Of a stretch of 64,000 bases of DNA, positions 32,694 through 41,412 are shown in pieces (positions within the stretch are counted from its first letter, which is position 1; each line of letters begins with the position of its first letter). The stretch comes from JAADHX01 sp964569385 (GTDB lineage: Bacteria > Actinomycetota > Acidimicrobiia > Acidimicrobiales > Poriferisodalaceae). The notes beneath the pieces were generated by a model. The model had not been told where the DNA came from and ran no database searches. It saw only the letters and a list, made by a program, of their open reading frames with translations. The translations under genes and the position numbers were made by a program. The stretch covers positions 1-64,000 of the forward strand of contig CAZMUM010000028.1 in NCBI GenBank assembly GCA_964569385.1, read 5' to 3'.

Positions 32694-33392
32694 CTAGTCG
32701 CGGGTGGGGTCGGTGGCGTCGAAGTAGTCGAGGCCGATCAGGATGCGGGGCGACAACATGGCCATCATTACTGCTGTCCACAACGCTAACTCCGGACCGA
32801 GGTTGACACCCCACGCAGGGTTGAGCCCAGTCACCCAGCCGAGCCATGCGACGGTGAGGCCACAGAAGAACCCGATGATCACCGCGGGTTGGCGATTTCT
32901 ACCCATCAAGAACGCGGCGAGGAAACCGAACACAGTGGCGGCGAAGATCCACGGTGCGAACGCCAACGTGAGGGCCATGACGGCAGGTATACCCGTGCCT
33001 CCACGTAGTCGGTTCCAGATCGGCGCGATCTGTCCGAGAACTGCTGCGGCACCCGTCCACAGAGCGACGGATTGCCAAACTGGTATGACTTGGTTCGAAA
33101 GGGCGCCGAATGTCGATGATGGGTTGAAGCCACCGTCGGCGCCAGGCGCGATGGCACCGATAAGGTTCCATGCTGCAACGGCAAGTATCAGCGGCACGAC
33201 GGCTTCGATGATTACGAATAGCTCGTCGCCGCGACGATCAGGTCGATCTTGGGTTTCGACGAGGTCGTCGTCGTTGACCAGGCCGAAGCGTGATGCTGCC
33301 CTACGCCACGGGATGGCACCGACGAAGTAGCTGAGCCCGACCATCGGACCTGACAAAATTGCGATCGTCTCAACCGAGACTGCTGCGATCAT
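32694..33392 (-). CDS. PlsY-like membrane protein lacking key motifs
   Basis: A 232-residue protein with about six transmembrane helices. SYFVGAIPW resembles the GSIPFGY opening of the glycerol-3-phosphate acyltransferase PlsY, and GQIAPIWNRLRGGTGIPA resembles the GH-x-FPV...F-x-GGKGVAT motif. However, the His is Gln, the Lys of GGKG is Thr, and the GSGN-x-GATN motif is missing (the region reads FGLVNDDDLVETQDRPDRRGD). Acyltransferase activity from acyl-phosphate is therefore doubtful. It may be a remote homologue with another role. It lies just downstream of the DinG-like gene on the same strand. Confidence 0.65.
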   Translation of the reverse strand: MIAAVSVETIAILSGPMVGLSYFVGAIPWRRAASRFGLVNDDDLVETQDRPDRRGDELFVIIEAVVPLILAVAAWNLIGAIAPGADGGFNPSSTFGALSNQVIPVWQSVALWTGAAAVLGQIAPIWNRLRGGTGIPAVMALTLAFAPWIFAATVFGFLAAFLMGRNRQPAVIIGFFCGLTVAWLGWVTGLNPAWGVNLGPELALWTAVMMAMLSPRILIGLDYFDATDPTRD

Positions 33393-33414
33393 GGGTGCTC
33401 CGTCTGTGTTCCCA

Positions 33415-35331
33415 CTAGTCGAGACTGGCCAGAAACTCGACGACCTCTTGGCGGTGCCTGGTGCGTTTCATAGGTGGCAGCGCATTAACAAGGTCCCATC
33501 GATAGCCGGCCTTGCCCAGACGTTGGTCGAGCACGGCGACAACTCCTCGATCAGCAGATGTGCGGATCAGTCGACCAGCACCCTGGGCAAGCATGGTTGC
33601 GGTGCGGGGTAGGTCGATGGTTCTGAAAGCGTTGGCACCGGCGCGCTCGCGCCTGGCCTCCAACAAAGGTTCGTCAGGCCGCGGGAAAGGCAGACGGTCG
33701 ATGCTTACGAGGCGCAGCGTTCGCCCCGGAATGTCGACGCCTTGCCAGAAACCCATCGTTGCGCACAGCACCGAAGACTCGTCGTTCATGAACTCCCGAA
33801 TTAGTGCGGGCTTGGGTAGCTCGCGTTGGGTGAGGACTCGATAGTCGACCCGTTTATCGAGCTGTTCCGATACATGATCCATCGCTCGCCAACTCGTGAA
33901 CAGGGCAAGTGTCCGCCCGCCGGCAGCGTTGACAAGCTCGACCAGCTCATCGCTGATGGCATCGAGCCAATCGGCCGATTTCGGGCTTGGTAGCGAAACA
34001 GCACAATAGAGCAGCGCTTGTGTTTGGTAGTCGAAAGGGCTGCCAACGTCGATGCGGTCGTATTCGGTGTCGAACAGACCTAGGCGCTCGGGAAGCTCGG
34101 CGTCGAGGGTGGCGCTGGTGAGTATTGCCGTGCGGTCGCCATCCCACAGGTTCTCTCGCAAGAACCCGGCAACATCGATTGGCGCCATCCTCATCGACGG
34201 ATATTGACCTGGACCTTCCACCCAAACCACGTGAGTGTCTGGCAGATCCATCAGGAGGTTGAGATCGGCGGCGAGGTGCCCGCCTTGGATGAGAACACGT
34301 TGTTTGACTGGGCCCTGATCGCTGTCGTCGTCGACCTTTCGGGCGGCGTTGACCACTTCGTTTACCCGATTGACGGCGACGTTGAGGACGTTCTGCAGCT
34401 CTTCGTCGAACGAACGCAAACGGTCGCCGACCCGCTGGCCCAAGATGTCACCCAACTGACCGCCGATGTCGCCGAGCTCGGTGGCAAGGCTGCTCTCGAT
34501 GATTGATCTTGCGTTCCTGGCCAGAGACGCGAATCGGCCTGGTCCGAAGTCGAGCCCAGCAGCCGACGACAAAACATCCTCGAGTTGATGGGCCTCGTCG
34601 ATAACGACGACATCGTGTTCAGGCAGGATCGAACCATTGCTGGCGAGGTTGAGTCCGTAGAGATGAAGGTTGACCACCACGACCGATGCCGCGTGCGCCG
34701 CTCGCCTGGCGTCTTCGGAGAAACAGGTTGCGCCAGAAGGGCATTTAGCTGCACCAGGGCACTCCATTGGTCCAACCGAAACCGCACCCCATACTCGTGC
34801 CTGGGGTTCGAAGTCGAGCTCGGCCCGATCGCCGGTTTTGGTTTCGGCCGACCACTGAACGATCTTGCGTATCTCGAGCGCCGACCCGCCAGCACGACTG
34901 CCATCGTCGAACTCGAGTTGATCACCATCGCGCTGCATTTCGGCCATGCGCTGCTTGCACAGGTAGTTCGAGCGGCCCTTCAGAATCGACCAGACGAACG
35001 GTTCGGCGACATGTTCGTCGAGAAACGGCAGATCTTTGTTGGCCAGCTGATCCTGCAATGCCTTGGTGGCGGTGGCGATGACCACCGTCTGGCCAGACTG
35101 AATGGCTGGGACAAGGTAAGCGAGCGACTTGCCTGTGCCGGTTCCGGCCTGGGCTATCAGGTGGTTGCCGCTGTCGATGGCACCGGCAACCGCAACGGCC
35201 ATGTTGCGTTGGCCCTCACGGACCTCGCCGGCCGCCAACTGGTCGATCACAGCCCCAAGAGCGGTCTCGGTGCGCTTGGCTAGAGCGGGGTCGGTGTGAG
35301 TCATCGGCAGCGACGGTAGCGCTGATCTCAC
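33415..35331 (-). CDS. DinG/XPD-type ATP-dependent DNA helicase
   Basis: The 638-residue protein is an SF2 5'-3' helicase. Walker A is AGTGTGKSLAY near 62-72, the DEAH box is VVVIDEAHQLED near 246 and motif VI is MLAQGAGRLIRTSADRG near 590. Four cysteines, one in NYLCKQRM near 125 and three in MECPGAAKCPSGATCF near 190-206, match the [4Fe-4S] site of the DinG/XPD group. It acts on forked or damaged DNA. Start candidates are GTG 35331 and ATG 35304; neither has a strong ribosome site. No SOS box was seen upstream, unlike E. coli dinG. It is divergent from uppS. Confidence 0.9.
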   Translation of the reverse strand: MRSALPSLPMTHTDPALAKRTETALGAVIDQLAAGEVREGQRNMAVAVAGAIDSGNHLIAQAGTGTGKSLAYLVPAIQSGQTVVIATATKALQDQLANKDLPFLDEHVAEPFVWSILKGRSNYLCKQRMAEMQRDGDQLEFDDGSRAGGSALEIRKIVQWSAETKTGDRAELDFEPQARVWGAVSVGPMECPGAAKCPSGATCFSEDARRAAHAASVVVVNLHLYGLNLASNGSILPEHDVVVIDEAHQLEDVLSSAAGLDFGPGRFASLARNARSIIESSLATELGDIGGQLGDILGQRVGDRLRSFDEELQNVLNVAVNRVNEVVNAARKVDDDSDQGPVKQRVLIQGGHLAADLNLLMDLPDTHVVWVEGPGQYPSMRMAPIDVAGFLRENLWDGDRTAILTSATLDAELPERLGLFDTEYDRIDVGSPFDYQTQALLYCAVSLPSPKSADWLDAISDELVELVNAAGGRTLALFTSWRAMDHVSEQLDKRVDYRVLTQRELPKPALIREFMNDESSVLCATMGFWQGVDIPGRTLRLVSIDRLPFPRPDEPLLEARRERAGANAFRTIDLPRTATMLAQGAGRLIRTSADRGVVAVLDQRLGKAGYRWDLVNALPPMKRTRHRQEVVEFLASLD

Positions 35332-35426
35332 CAGATGTTTAGCGGTTGATCAATCTTCGATCACATTCGGTGCTCAGACAGTGAGGTACCGCCGCTCGGG
35401 GTCTAGGAGCGATAGCGTCAGAACCG

Positions 35427-36149
35427 ATGGATTTACGTGGCGTCGATCTCGAACATGTACCCCGACACGTGGCTCTTGTCATGGACGGCAACGGGCGCTG
35501 GGCCACCCGTCAGGGCCTAAAGCGAACTGAAGGCCATGCGGCCGGCGAGTTGGCACTTTGGGATGTGGTCTACGGAGCACTCGATCTTGGCATCGAGTGG
35601 ATCACGGTCTACGCGTTCAGCACCGAAAACTGGAAACGCAGCGCCGACGAGGTCAAGTACCTCATGAACTTCAACGAGCGTCTGCTTTTGGAGCGCACCG
35701 AAGAACTCAACGGGCTCGGTGTGCGCATAAAGTTCGCAGGACGCCGCAATTGGCGGGTGCCGAAACGGATCATCAGGCGTCAGGACGAATCAATCGAGCT
35801 CACAAAGGACAATCGTCGGATGACGCTGACGATGGCCTTCAATTACGGCGGGCGAGCCGAGATCATCGATGCTGTTAAGGCAATGGTGACCGATGGTGTC
35901 GAGGTCGACAAGATTACCGAGAAGCGGCTTCGTGGATATTTCTACGACCCTGAGATGCCAGACCCCGATGTCATGGTTCGAACCTCTGGCGAGTTCCGCA
36001 TCTCGAACTTTTTGTTGTGGGAAATTGCCTACAGCGAACTTATCTTTGTCGACACCCTGTGGCCAGATTTCCGTCGCGAGGACTTACGCGACGCAGTCAT
36101 CGAGTACCAAGGACGAGAGCGCCGCTTTGGCGGAGTGCGCGACGACTGA
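35427..36149 (+). CDS. uppS: Isoprenyl transferase (undecaprenyl diphosphate synthase type)
   Basis: A cis-prenyltransferase that extends isoprenyl diphosphates to the lipid carrier used in peptidoglycan and other glycan synthesis. The 240-residue protein has the diphosphate-binding VMDGNGRWATRQG at 18-30, TVYAFSTENWKR near 62-73, NYGGRAEI near 140 and the C-terminal RTSGEFRISNFLLW near 187-200. All are diagnostic. It follows the divergent DinG-like gene by 95 bases and precedes recO by 45 bases, the usual actinobacterial order uppS-recO. Its product would feed the surface glycan cluster further downstream. Confidence 0.95.
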   Translation: MDLRGVDLEHVPRHVALVMDGNGRWATRQGLKRTEGHAAGELALWDVVYGALDLGIEWITVYAFSTENWKRSADEVKYLMNFNERLLLERTEELNGLGVRIKFAGRRNWRVPKRIIRRQDESIELTKDNRRMTLTMAFNYGGRAEIIDAVKAMVTDGVEVDKITEKRLRGYFYDPEMPDPDVMVRTSGEFRISNFLLWEIAYSELIFVDTLWPDFRREDLRDAVIEYQGRERRFGGVRDD

Positions 36150-36194
36150 GCTTGTGATGCTGCTGTCGCGTTACTGGCGTTCGGTGTAGGTGCA

Positions 36195-36920
36195 ATGGCT
36201 CTCTATCGCGAACGCGGGGTGGTTCTGCGCACCTACAAACTTGGCGAAGCCGACCGCATCGTTTCGATTCTCACCCAGGGCCGGGGCAAGGTACGGGCCG
36301 TGGCCAAGGGTGTGCGGAAAACGAAGAGTCGCTTCGGCGGCCGCCTCGAACCCACTAGCCATGTTGAGCTTCAGCTCTACGAGGGCCGTGAACTCGACAT
36401 TGTTACTCAGGCAGAATCGATCGATGTGCACCGACACATTCGCGAAGATCTCGATCGGCTCTCGAAGGCCATCGTTCTTCTTGAGGCCATCGACCAGCTG
36501 GCCCAGGAACGGCAACCCGCGCCGCAGCTCTACCGGATGTTGGTTGGCGGGCTTAGCACGCTTAACCAAGCAGACTCAGCACTGCTCATTCCAGCGTTCT
36601 TGCTGAAACTTCTGGCTATGGAAGGGTTTGGACCGCAGCTCGATGGTTGTGTTGTTGGCGGACCACAGGACGACGGCGTCGATCTCGTGTCGTTCGATCT
36701 CGACCGCAATGGCGCGGTATGTCTGGATCATCGGCGGGGCGTGCCGATTCGCGAAGAGAGTCTGTCGGTCATGCGGGCAGTGCTTGGTGGAGGGCTATCC
36801 ACCGTGCTTGAGGTGCCCGCCGGGCCGGTTACCCATGAGGTCGACGATCTTGTGGGCCGTATGTGGGAACACCACATCGAACGCCGCCTCCGCAGCGCCC
36901 ACGTTCTGGACCGCGCCTAG
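36195..36920 (+). CDS. recO: DNA repair protein RecO
   Basis: RecO anneals single-stranded DNA and loads RecA with RecR. The 241-residue protein has the OB-fold N-terminus (YRERGVVLRTYKLGEADRIV, GRGKVRAVAKGVRKTKSRFG) and the helical C-terminal domain. Many RecO proteins carry a four-Cys zinc site. Here the two motifs read LDGCVVGG and AVCLDHRRG, so only one Cys of each pair remains and zinc binding is doubtful. The start is ATG. A tandem repeat region follows the stop. Confidence 0.92.
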   Translation: MALYRERGVVLRTYKLGEADRIVSILTQGRGKVRAVAKGVRKTKSRFGGRLEPTSHVELQLYEGRELDIVTQAESIDVHRHIREDLDRLSKAIVLLEAIDQLAQERQPAPQLYRMLVGGLSTLNQADSALLIPAFLLKLLAMEGFGPQLDGCVVGGPQDDGVDLVSFDLDRNGAVCLDHRRGVPIREESLSVMRAVLGGGLSTVLEVPAGPVTHEVDDLVGRMWEHHIERRLRSAHVLDRA

Positions 36921-36942
36921 CCCGGTCATGAACTTGCAGGGG

Positions 36943-37038
36943 TAGTTTGCGCATGAGTGATACCCCGAGGTGTCACGAACTCGCAAGGAGTAGTTTGCGC
37001 ATGAGTGATACCCCGAGGTGTCACGAACTCGCAAGGAG
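36943..37038 (+). repeat. Perfect 48 bp tandem duplication carrying hairpin and ribosome site
   Basis: Bases 36943-36990 and 36991-37038 are identical 48 bp units starting TAGTTTGCGCATGAG. Each contains GTGATACC-CCGA-GGTGTCAC, which can pair over 8 positions (one G-U), and ends in GAACTCGCAAGGAG, a ribosome-site sequence. A partial earlier copy, GAACTTGCAGGGG, lies at 36930-36942 before the first unit. The second AAGGAG serves the amidohydrolase start at 37044. Confidence 0.9.
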
Positions 37039-37043
37039 TAGCG

Positions 37044-38264
37044 GTGATTGTCACGATCAAAAACGGAAACGTTCTCGATACCGAGTCGATGGAACTGATC
37101 GGCGAGCGCACGGTCGTCATCGAGAATGATCGCATCGTCGATGTGGTCGATTCGGGTTCGGTCCCTAGTGCCGATCTAGAGATAGACGCCGCGGGTCAGT
37201 TCGTACTGCCCGGATTCATCGATGCTCATGTGCACCATTTCATCGTCACGATGAACTTCTCGAAACTGCTGCTGATGTCTGACGTCGAGCGTGGGATTTC
37301 TATGGCTCGTTTGGCTGAAGCGATGGTGAGTCGAGGGTTCACCACGGTCCGCGATACGGGCGGCGACGTGCGAGGGCTGATGAAGGCCATCGAGTCCGGC
37401 AGCTGCGGCGGGCCGCGCATAGTGTCGGCTGGACGGTTGCTTTCGCAGACGGGAGGTCATGGCGATTTCCGGCCTGGCGAAACAACGGTGGAGTGTGGTT
37501 GCCAGATATATGCCGACCATTCGAGCTACGTGGTCGATGGTGTCGATGCGGTACGCAAGGCGACACGTCAGGCGCTGCGTGATGGGTCGCAGTTCATCAA
37601 GATTATGTCGTCTGGCGGCGTTGCGTCACCATCGGACCCCTTCGACAGCGTCCAGTTTACGGCCGAGGAAGTTTCGGCGATAACGACCGAGACCGATCAT
37701 CGACACACATACACCACTGCCCACGCCTATATGCCAGAAGCTATTCGTCTGGCGATCGACAACGGTGTGCGTTGTATCGAGCACGGCAATGGCATCGACA
37801 CCACCATCGCTCAACACATGGCTGCGTTGAACGTGACCATGGTGCCGACGCTCGTGACCTACAAGGCCATGCAAGATGAAGGGGCCAAGCTTGGCTTGCC
37901 ACAGGTCAGCCTCGACAAGAACTCTGGTGTGCTCGAGATGGGGCTTCGGTCGATCGAGACCGCCAAGAGCGCCGGTGTTGAGCTTGGGTTTGGTACTGAT
38001 CTGTTAGGCGAAACTCAAGTTCGGCAGAACCAGGAGTTCGCCATTCGGGCCGACCTTGAGCCCGCAGCCGATGTGCTCCGGTCGATGTACGTGACCAACG
38101 CCCGTTTGTGTCAACTGGCTGGTGATGTTGGTGTGATCGCTCCTGGAGCCTTCGCCGACTTAGTGGTATCGCGAGTTAATCCGCTGGAGAACCTGGCTGG
38201 CCTCGCCGACCACGACACGAACCTCAGCACCATCGTTCAAAACGGCCTGCCGATCGTTCGCTGA
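37044..38264 (+). CDS. Amidohydrolase family protein
   Basis: The 406-residue metallohydrolase belongs to the Xaa-Pro dipeptidase/imidazolonepropionase-like branch of the amidohydrolases. Metal ligands are the HVHH pair near 64-67, the probably carboxylated Lys of FIKIMSSGG near 184, His in TTAHAYM and IEHGNGID, and Asp in FGTDLLG near 318. Relatives hydrolyse dipeptides, organophosphates or ochratoxin-like amides; the substrate here is unknown. GTG at 37044 is chosen because AAGGAG of the upstream repeat lies 5 bases before it. Its 3' end overlaps the convergent flippase gene by 28 bases. Confidence 0.88.
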   Translation: MIVTIKNGNVLDTESMELIGERTVVIENDRIVDVVDSGSVPSADLEIDAAGQFVLPGFIDAHVHHFIVTMNFSKLLLMSDVERGISMARLAEAMVSRGFTTVRDTGGDVRGLMKAIESGSCGGPRIVSAGRLLSQTGGHGDFRPGETTVECGCQIYADHSSYVVDGVDAVRKATRQALRDGSQFIKIMSSGGVASPSDPFDSVQFTAEEVSAITTETDHRHTYTTAHAYMPEAIRLAIDNGVRCIEHGNGIDTTIAQHMAALNVTMVPTLVTYKAMQDEGAKLGLPQVSLDKNSGVLEMGLRSIETAKSAGVELGFGTDLLGETQVRQNQEFAIRADLEPAADVLRSMYVTNARLCQLAGDVGVIAPGAFADLVVSRVNPLENLAGLADHDTNLSTIVQNGLPIVR

Positions 38265-39445
38265 TGGGGGGTCCGGAGCAGCAATGCCTGGATGACCAGG
38301 CCTGAGACAAATGCGATTGCGACCATCGTCGAACCCCACAGAATCGCGGCGCCGAAGGTGAGCACGACGCTTGCGGCCGCGCCTACAAAAGCCAGCACCG
38401 CGACCTCTCGTTCGGCCCCGGCGGCTATCAACTCGAAGGACCACCGCAGCCGAACTAGGGCCGGAATCAGGCCGAGCACAAGAATCCGGAGCAGAGTCGC
38501 AGACTGGTCAAAGTCTCCAAAAGCGATATCGATGATCTGATCGGCGAACATGACCGTCAACGCGATAAGCGCGACGACCGACGCGCTGAGGTATCGGAGA
38601 GCAGAGATGTACCGGCGGCGCAGATGAATCCCCCTGGTCATCGCGGGAAACACGGCACCAAAAACGGCGGCAGGAGCCAGTTTTAGGCCTTCGGCTAGAC
38701 GGTTTGCGGCGCCATATTGTCCTGTGGCGATGTCGCTTCCGGCCAGTTTCAGAGACAGAACTCCAACACTGGTGGCCACAGCCGTTGCCGCCACCATGGC
38801 GGCGAACGGTCTGGCCTCGGCCCAGACCTCGCGGCTCCACCGAGGCCACCACGTGTGTTGCCATCCGTGCGTACGACCCGACCGAGAGGCAAACAGCGTG
38901 CCAAGGGCAGCAACCACGACTTGCCCGGCGACGCCTGCTGCTATGAAGGCCGTCACGGTGCCGTCGGCTGCGTTGGCAAAGATGGCTGCCGCGAGGCCAA
39001 CAACAGCTCCCGCAGATGTGGCCATGCTGGCAAGGTCCATTCGTTCGCGACCGCGTAAAATAGCGTTAGATGCAGTGGCCCAAACACCGAACACCAACCC
39101 AACGGACTGCACCAGCAGAGGCATCGCCCGCTGGCCTAGAAATGCGGTTGTCACGGCCGCAGCGACGACAAACACCGAGACAATGGCGAGCTGCAACCCA
39201 ATGGACTTTCGAACGATTCGGTTGTCCCCGCCCTGTGAGGTCGCGCGCACCATCAGGGTGTCGGTGCCGAACGTGACGATGGTGTTGGCCAGAAAGCCCC
39301 CTATGAGCACTGCGGCGTAGGTGCCAAAGCCGGCCTCACCCAGTTGGCGGGCCGCGATGCCCGCAACGATGAGTGACATGACAGCGGCGAAGACCCGTGC
39401 CAGGATGAGTGCCAACGTATTTGCCGGAATGGAGCGCCGCGTCAC
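38237..39445 (-). CDS. Wzx/MATE-like oligosaccharide flippase
   Basis: A 402-residue membrane protein with about twelve helices. The N-terminus (ANTLALILARVFAAVMSLIV, then ARQLGEAGFGTYAAVL) is typical of polysaccharide exporters of the MOP superfamily, which flip lipid-linked glycans across the membrane. The second half repeats the opening pattern with YGAANRLAEGLKLAPAAVFG. It faces the divergent glycan operon beginning at 39566 and probably serves the same pathway. The two transcripts share a 120-base promoter interval. The ATG at 39445 opens MTRRSIPANTLAL. Its 3' end overlaps the amidohydrolase gene. Confidence 0.85.
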   Translation of the reverse strand: MTRRSIPANTLALILARVFAAVMSLIVAGIAARQLGEAGFGTYAAVLIGGFLANTIVTFGTDTLMVRATSQGGDNRIVRKSIGLQLAIVSVFVVAAAVTTAFLGQRAMPLLVQSVGLVFGVWATASNAILRGRERMDLASMATSAGAVVGLAAAIFANAADGTVTAFIAAGVAGQVVVAALGTLFASRSGRTHGWQHTWWPRWSREVWAEARPFAAMVAATAVATSVGVLSLKLAGSDIATGQYGAANRLAEGLKLAPAAVFGAVFPAMTRGIHLRRRYISALRYLSASVVALIALTVMFADQIIDIAFGDFDQSATLLRILVLGLIPALVRLRWSFELIAAGAEREVAVLAFVGAAASVVLTFGAAILWGSTMVAIAFVSGLVIQALLLRTPHQRTIGRPF

Positions 39446-39565
39446 CGACGCAGCCTTTCAGATTCCGTTGTGGCGCGAGTAAATCCGATGGGGCGTATCT
39501 GCACAGTCGAAGTCTCGTATGGCAGTTGAGAGACACATACGTGGACAGTCGGGTCGGAGAGCCTC

Positions 39566-39697
39566 ATGAGTAGTCGTCATAAGAACGTAGTCTTGCGGGC
39601 GTTAGGAGTCGTGCCGCTGACGATGTTCGCTGTTGCTTGTGCCAGTTCGGGCCCTTCTCCGTCGGGCGCCGAAAATACAACCACGCCGGCTCCGTGA
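39566..39697 (+). CDS. Tiny predicted lipoprotein heading the glycan operon
   Basis: A 43-residue frame from ATG 39566 to TGA 39697. It has basic residues (SSRHKN), a hydrophobic stretch (VVLRALGVVPLTMFAVAC) ending in the lipobox-like AVAC, and then only 18 residues rich in Ser, Pro, Thr and Ala. The predicted mature lipopeptide is therefore very short. GGAGAG lies seven bases before the ATG. The stop overlaps the GTG start of the O-antigen-ligase-like gene (GTGA), arguing for real translation. The function is unknown; it may act mainly as a leader for coupling or as a small envelope peptide. Confidence 0.65.
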   Translation: MSSRHKNVVLRALGVVPLTMFAVACASSGPSPSGAENTTTPAP

Positions 39698-41412
39698 TCC
39701 AACCCTCGCCAGCGCCCGCTGGGCAGACAACTGTTTTGCGTGAGTCGCCTTCTCGGGCTGAGTCGGCGACAGCTATATTGGGCCTTGATGCGCTGATGGC
39801 ACTTGGCGTGCTCATTGCCTTCGATCTCGACTTAGTTTTCGTCGAGATCGACGAGGTCGAGTTCCGGCCCCATCATGTCCTGGCCACCGTTGCTCTCGTT
39901 GCCACCATCAAGGTCGCGACAAGCGCGGTACTGAGTACCGGTGGCTTGGAGTGGTCGTCGTCGCAGCGGCTGGTGCTTCGGGGCCTCTTCGTTGGCGAAT
40001 TTGGCCTGCTGACAGCGGCCTACTTTTCCCCGTTCGGTGCGATCGTGCATCAGCGGACCCTCGATCTGAGCATGGTTTTCGCCGTCGCCGTTGCCACCAT
40101 CGTCGTAGCCCGCAGGCATCGCTCGGCCATCCTCATCTCGGTTGGTGTCGGGGTCTGCTTGGGCGCAATCATGGCCGTGGTTGAGTACACGACGACCTCG
40201 GGGTTTCTCATAGGTGACCAGTACCGCGGGCGACCAACGTTTCTGGGCGCTGAGAGACGGCTAACACGACCCTTCAGCCACGCAAACGTTGCCGCCATGT
40301 TTTTCGGACCCGCCGCGGTGGCCGCCTTCGCAGTTGGGTTAGTTAGACGCGGAACGGCCGAGGGCAACGCACAATCTAGAGGTCTAGCATCGAAGACAAA
40401 AGCCATAGCATTCGGCGTCGCCGTGGTTCTGGTGGCCATCACCACTCTCACCGCTAGCCGGGCTGGCGTAGCTGCGGTTATGGTGGGAGCCCTAGTGCTG
40501 ATGACCGTCGCATCGAGGGGTTCTGCCCTCTGGATACTTGTCGGGTTAGCAGCCGGAGTGGCTTTCGCTCTTCCCTGGAGCCCAGCGGTTCGCGATCGCC
40601 TCAACGGCTCCGACCGGTTCGCGGCCACTGTCGAGGCCCCAGCCGACTTTGCGCTCAACGAACTGACGACACTTTCGGTGTTCGTACGCAACGATTCGTC
40701 CGATGTTTGGCCCGCGGCTGGCTCCGACCGAGTTCTCGTCAGTGCGAGGTGGCGCGACCTCGAGCAGAATCGACAATGGCTGACCCAGGTGTGGCCAATT
40801 CCTTCCGAAATTGGTCCGGGCGAGTCGGTCGACATATCAGTCCAGGTTCCCATCGATGTCCCCGACGGACGGTATTTGATGGTCTGGGATCTTCTTCTGG
40901 ACCGAGTGGCCTTTTTTCTGGAATCGGCCGGCGAACAGGCGTTAACAACTGTCGATGTCGCGAATTCTGTTGCCACATTGAGTTCCGGGCCGGTCGTGCG
41001 GCCCCCGACGCAGCCCAGTCGAATCGAGATCTGGGGATGGACCCTCGAGTTGTTCCAGCGGCGCCCGGCATTCGGGCATGGTGTGGCGATGACGCGTTTC
41101 GTTGTAAGCGATGTATCCGATAGTTCAACAGTGGCTCCATCTCACGGTCACAACATTGTGCTGGAACCTCTGGCCAGTTCCGGGTTGGTCGGATCGTTTT
41201 CCCTTATCGCTCTGTTGGGTCTTCTGGCTGTCGATCTAACAAGGCGCGTCAGACAGGTCGACTCTGTTGGCCTGATCGCAGGTAGCGCACTAATCGTGAT
41301 GTTGGTCCATGGTCTTGTCGAATGGCCGCTGATGTTTCTGCCACTTTCGACACTGTTCGCCATGCTCGCCGGGTTGTGGACCGTGAGCCGTGAGGGGGTG
41401 CCGACAACGTGA
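39694..41412 (+). CDS. O-antigen ligase-like membrane protein with a large soluble insert
   Basis: The 572-residue polytopic protein resembles the O-antigen ligase/polymerase (Wzy/WaaL) family. There are about ten helices, the segment FSHANVAAMFFGPAA near 200-215, and LTASRAGVAAVMVGALVLM near 262-280. The typical long extracytoplasmic loop carries GHGVAMTRF and SHGHNIVLEPLASSGLVG near 465-500. Unusually, this loop begins with an insert of roughly 100 residues (TTLSVFVRNDSSDVWPAAGS to LLLDRVAFFLES) whose strand pattern looks like a beta-sandwich. It probably polymerises or transfers a lipid-linked glycan outside the membrane. GTG at 39694 overlaps the lipoprotein stop. Confidence 0.82.
   Translation: MIQPSPAPAGQTTVLRESPSRAESATAILGLDALMALGVLIAFDLDLVFVEIDEVEFRPHHVLATVALVATIKVATSAVLSTGGLEWSSSQRLVLRGLFVGEFGLLTAAYFSPFGAIVHQRTLDLSMVFAVAVATIVVARRHRSAILISVGVGVCLGAIMAVVEYTTTSGFLIGDQYRGRPTFLGAERRLTRPFSHANVAAMFFGPAAVAAFAVGLVRRGTAEGNAQSRGLASKTKAIAFGVAVVLVAITTLTASRAGVAAVMVGALVLMTVASRGSALWILVGLAAGVAFALPWSPAVRDRLNGSDRFAATVEAPADFALNELTTLSVFVRNDSSDVWPAAGSDRVLVSARWRDLEQNRQWLTQVWPIPSEIGPGESVDISVQVPIDVPDGRYLMVWDLLLDRVAFFLESAGEQALTTVDVANSVATLSSGPVVRPPTQPSRIEIWGWTLELFQRRPAFGHGVAMTRFVVSDVSDSSTVAPSHGHNIVLEPLASSGLVGSFSLIALLGLLAVDLTRRVRQVDSVGLIAGSALIVMLVHGLVEWPLMFLPLSTLFAMLAGLWTVSREGVPTT

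Noticed and set aside
36943..37038. Tandem repeat as a CRISPR array
   Set aside because: There are only two adjacent identical units with no spacers and no cas genes nearby.
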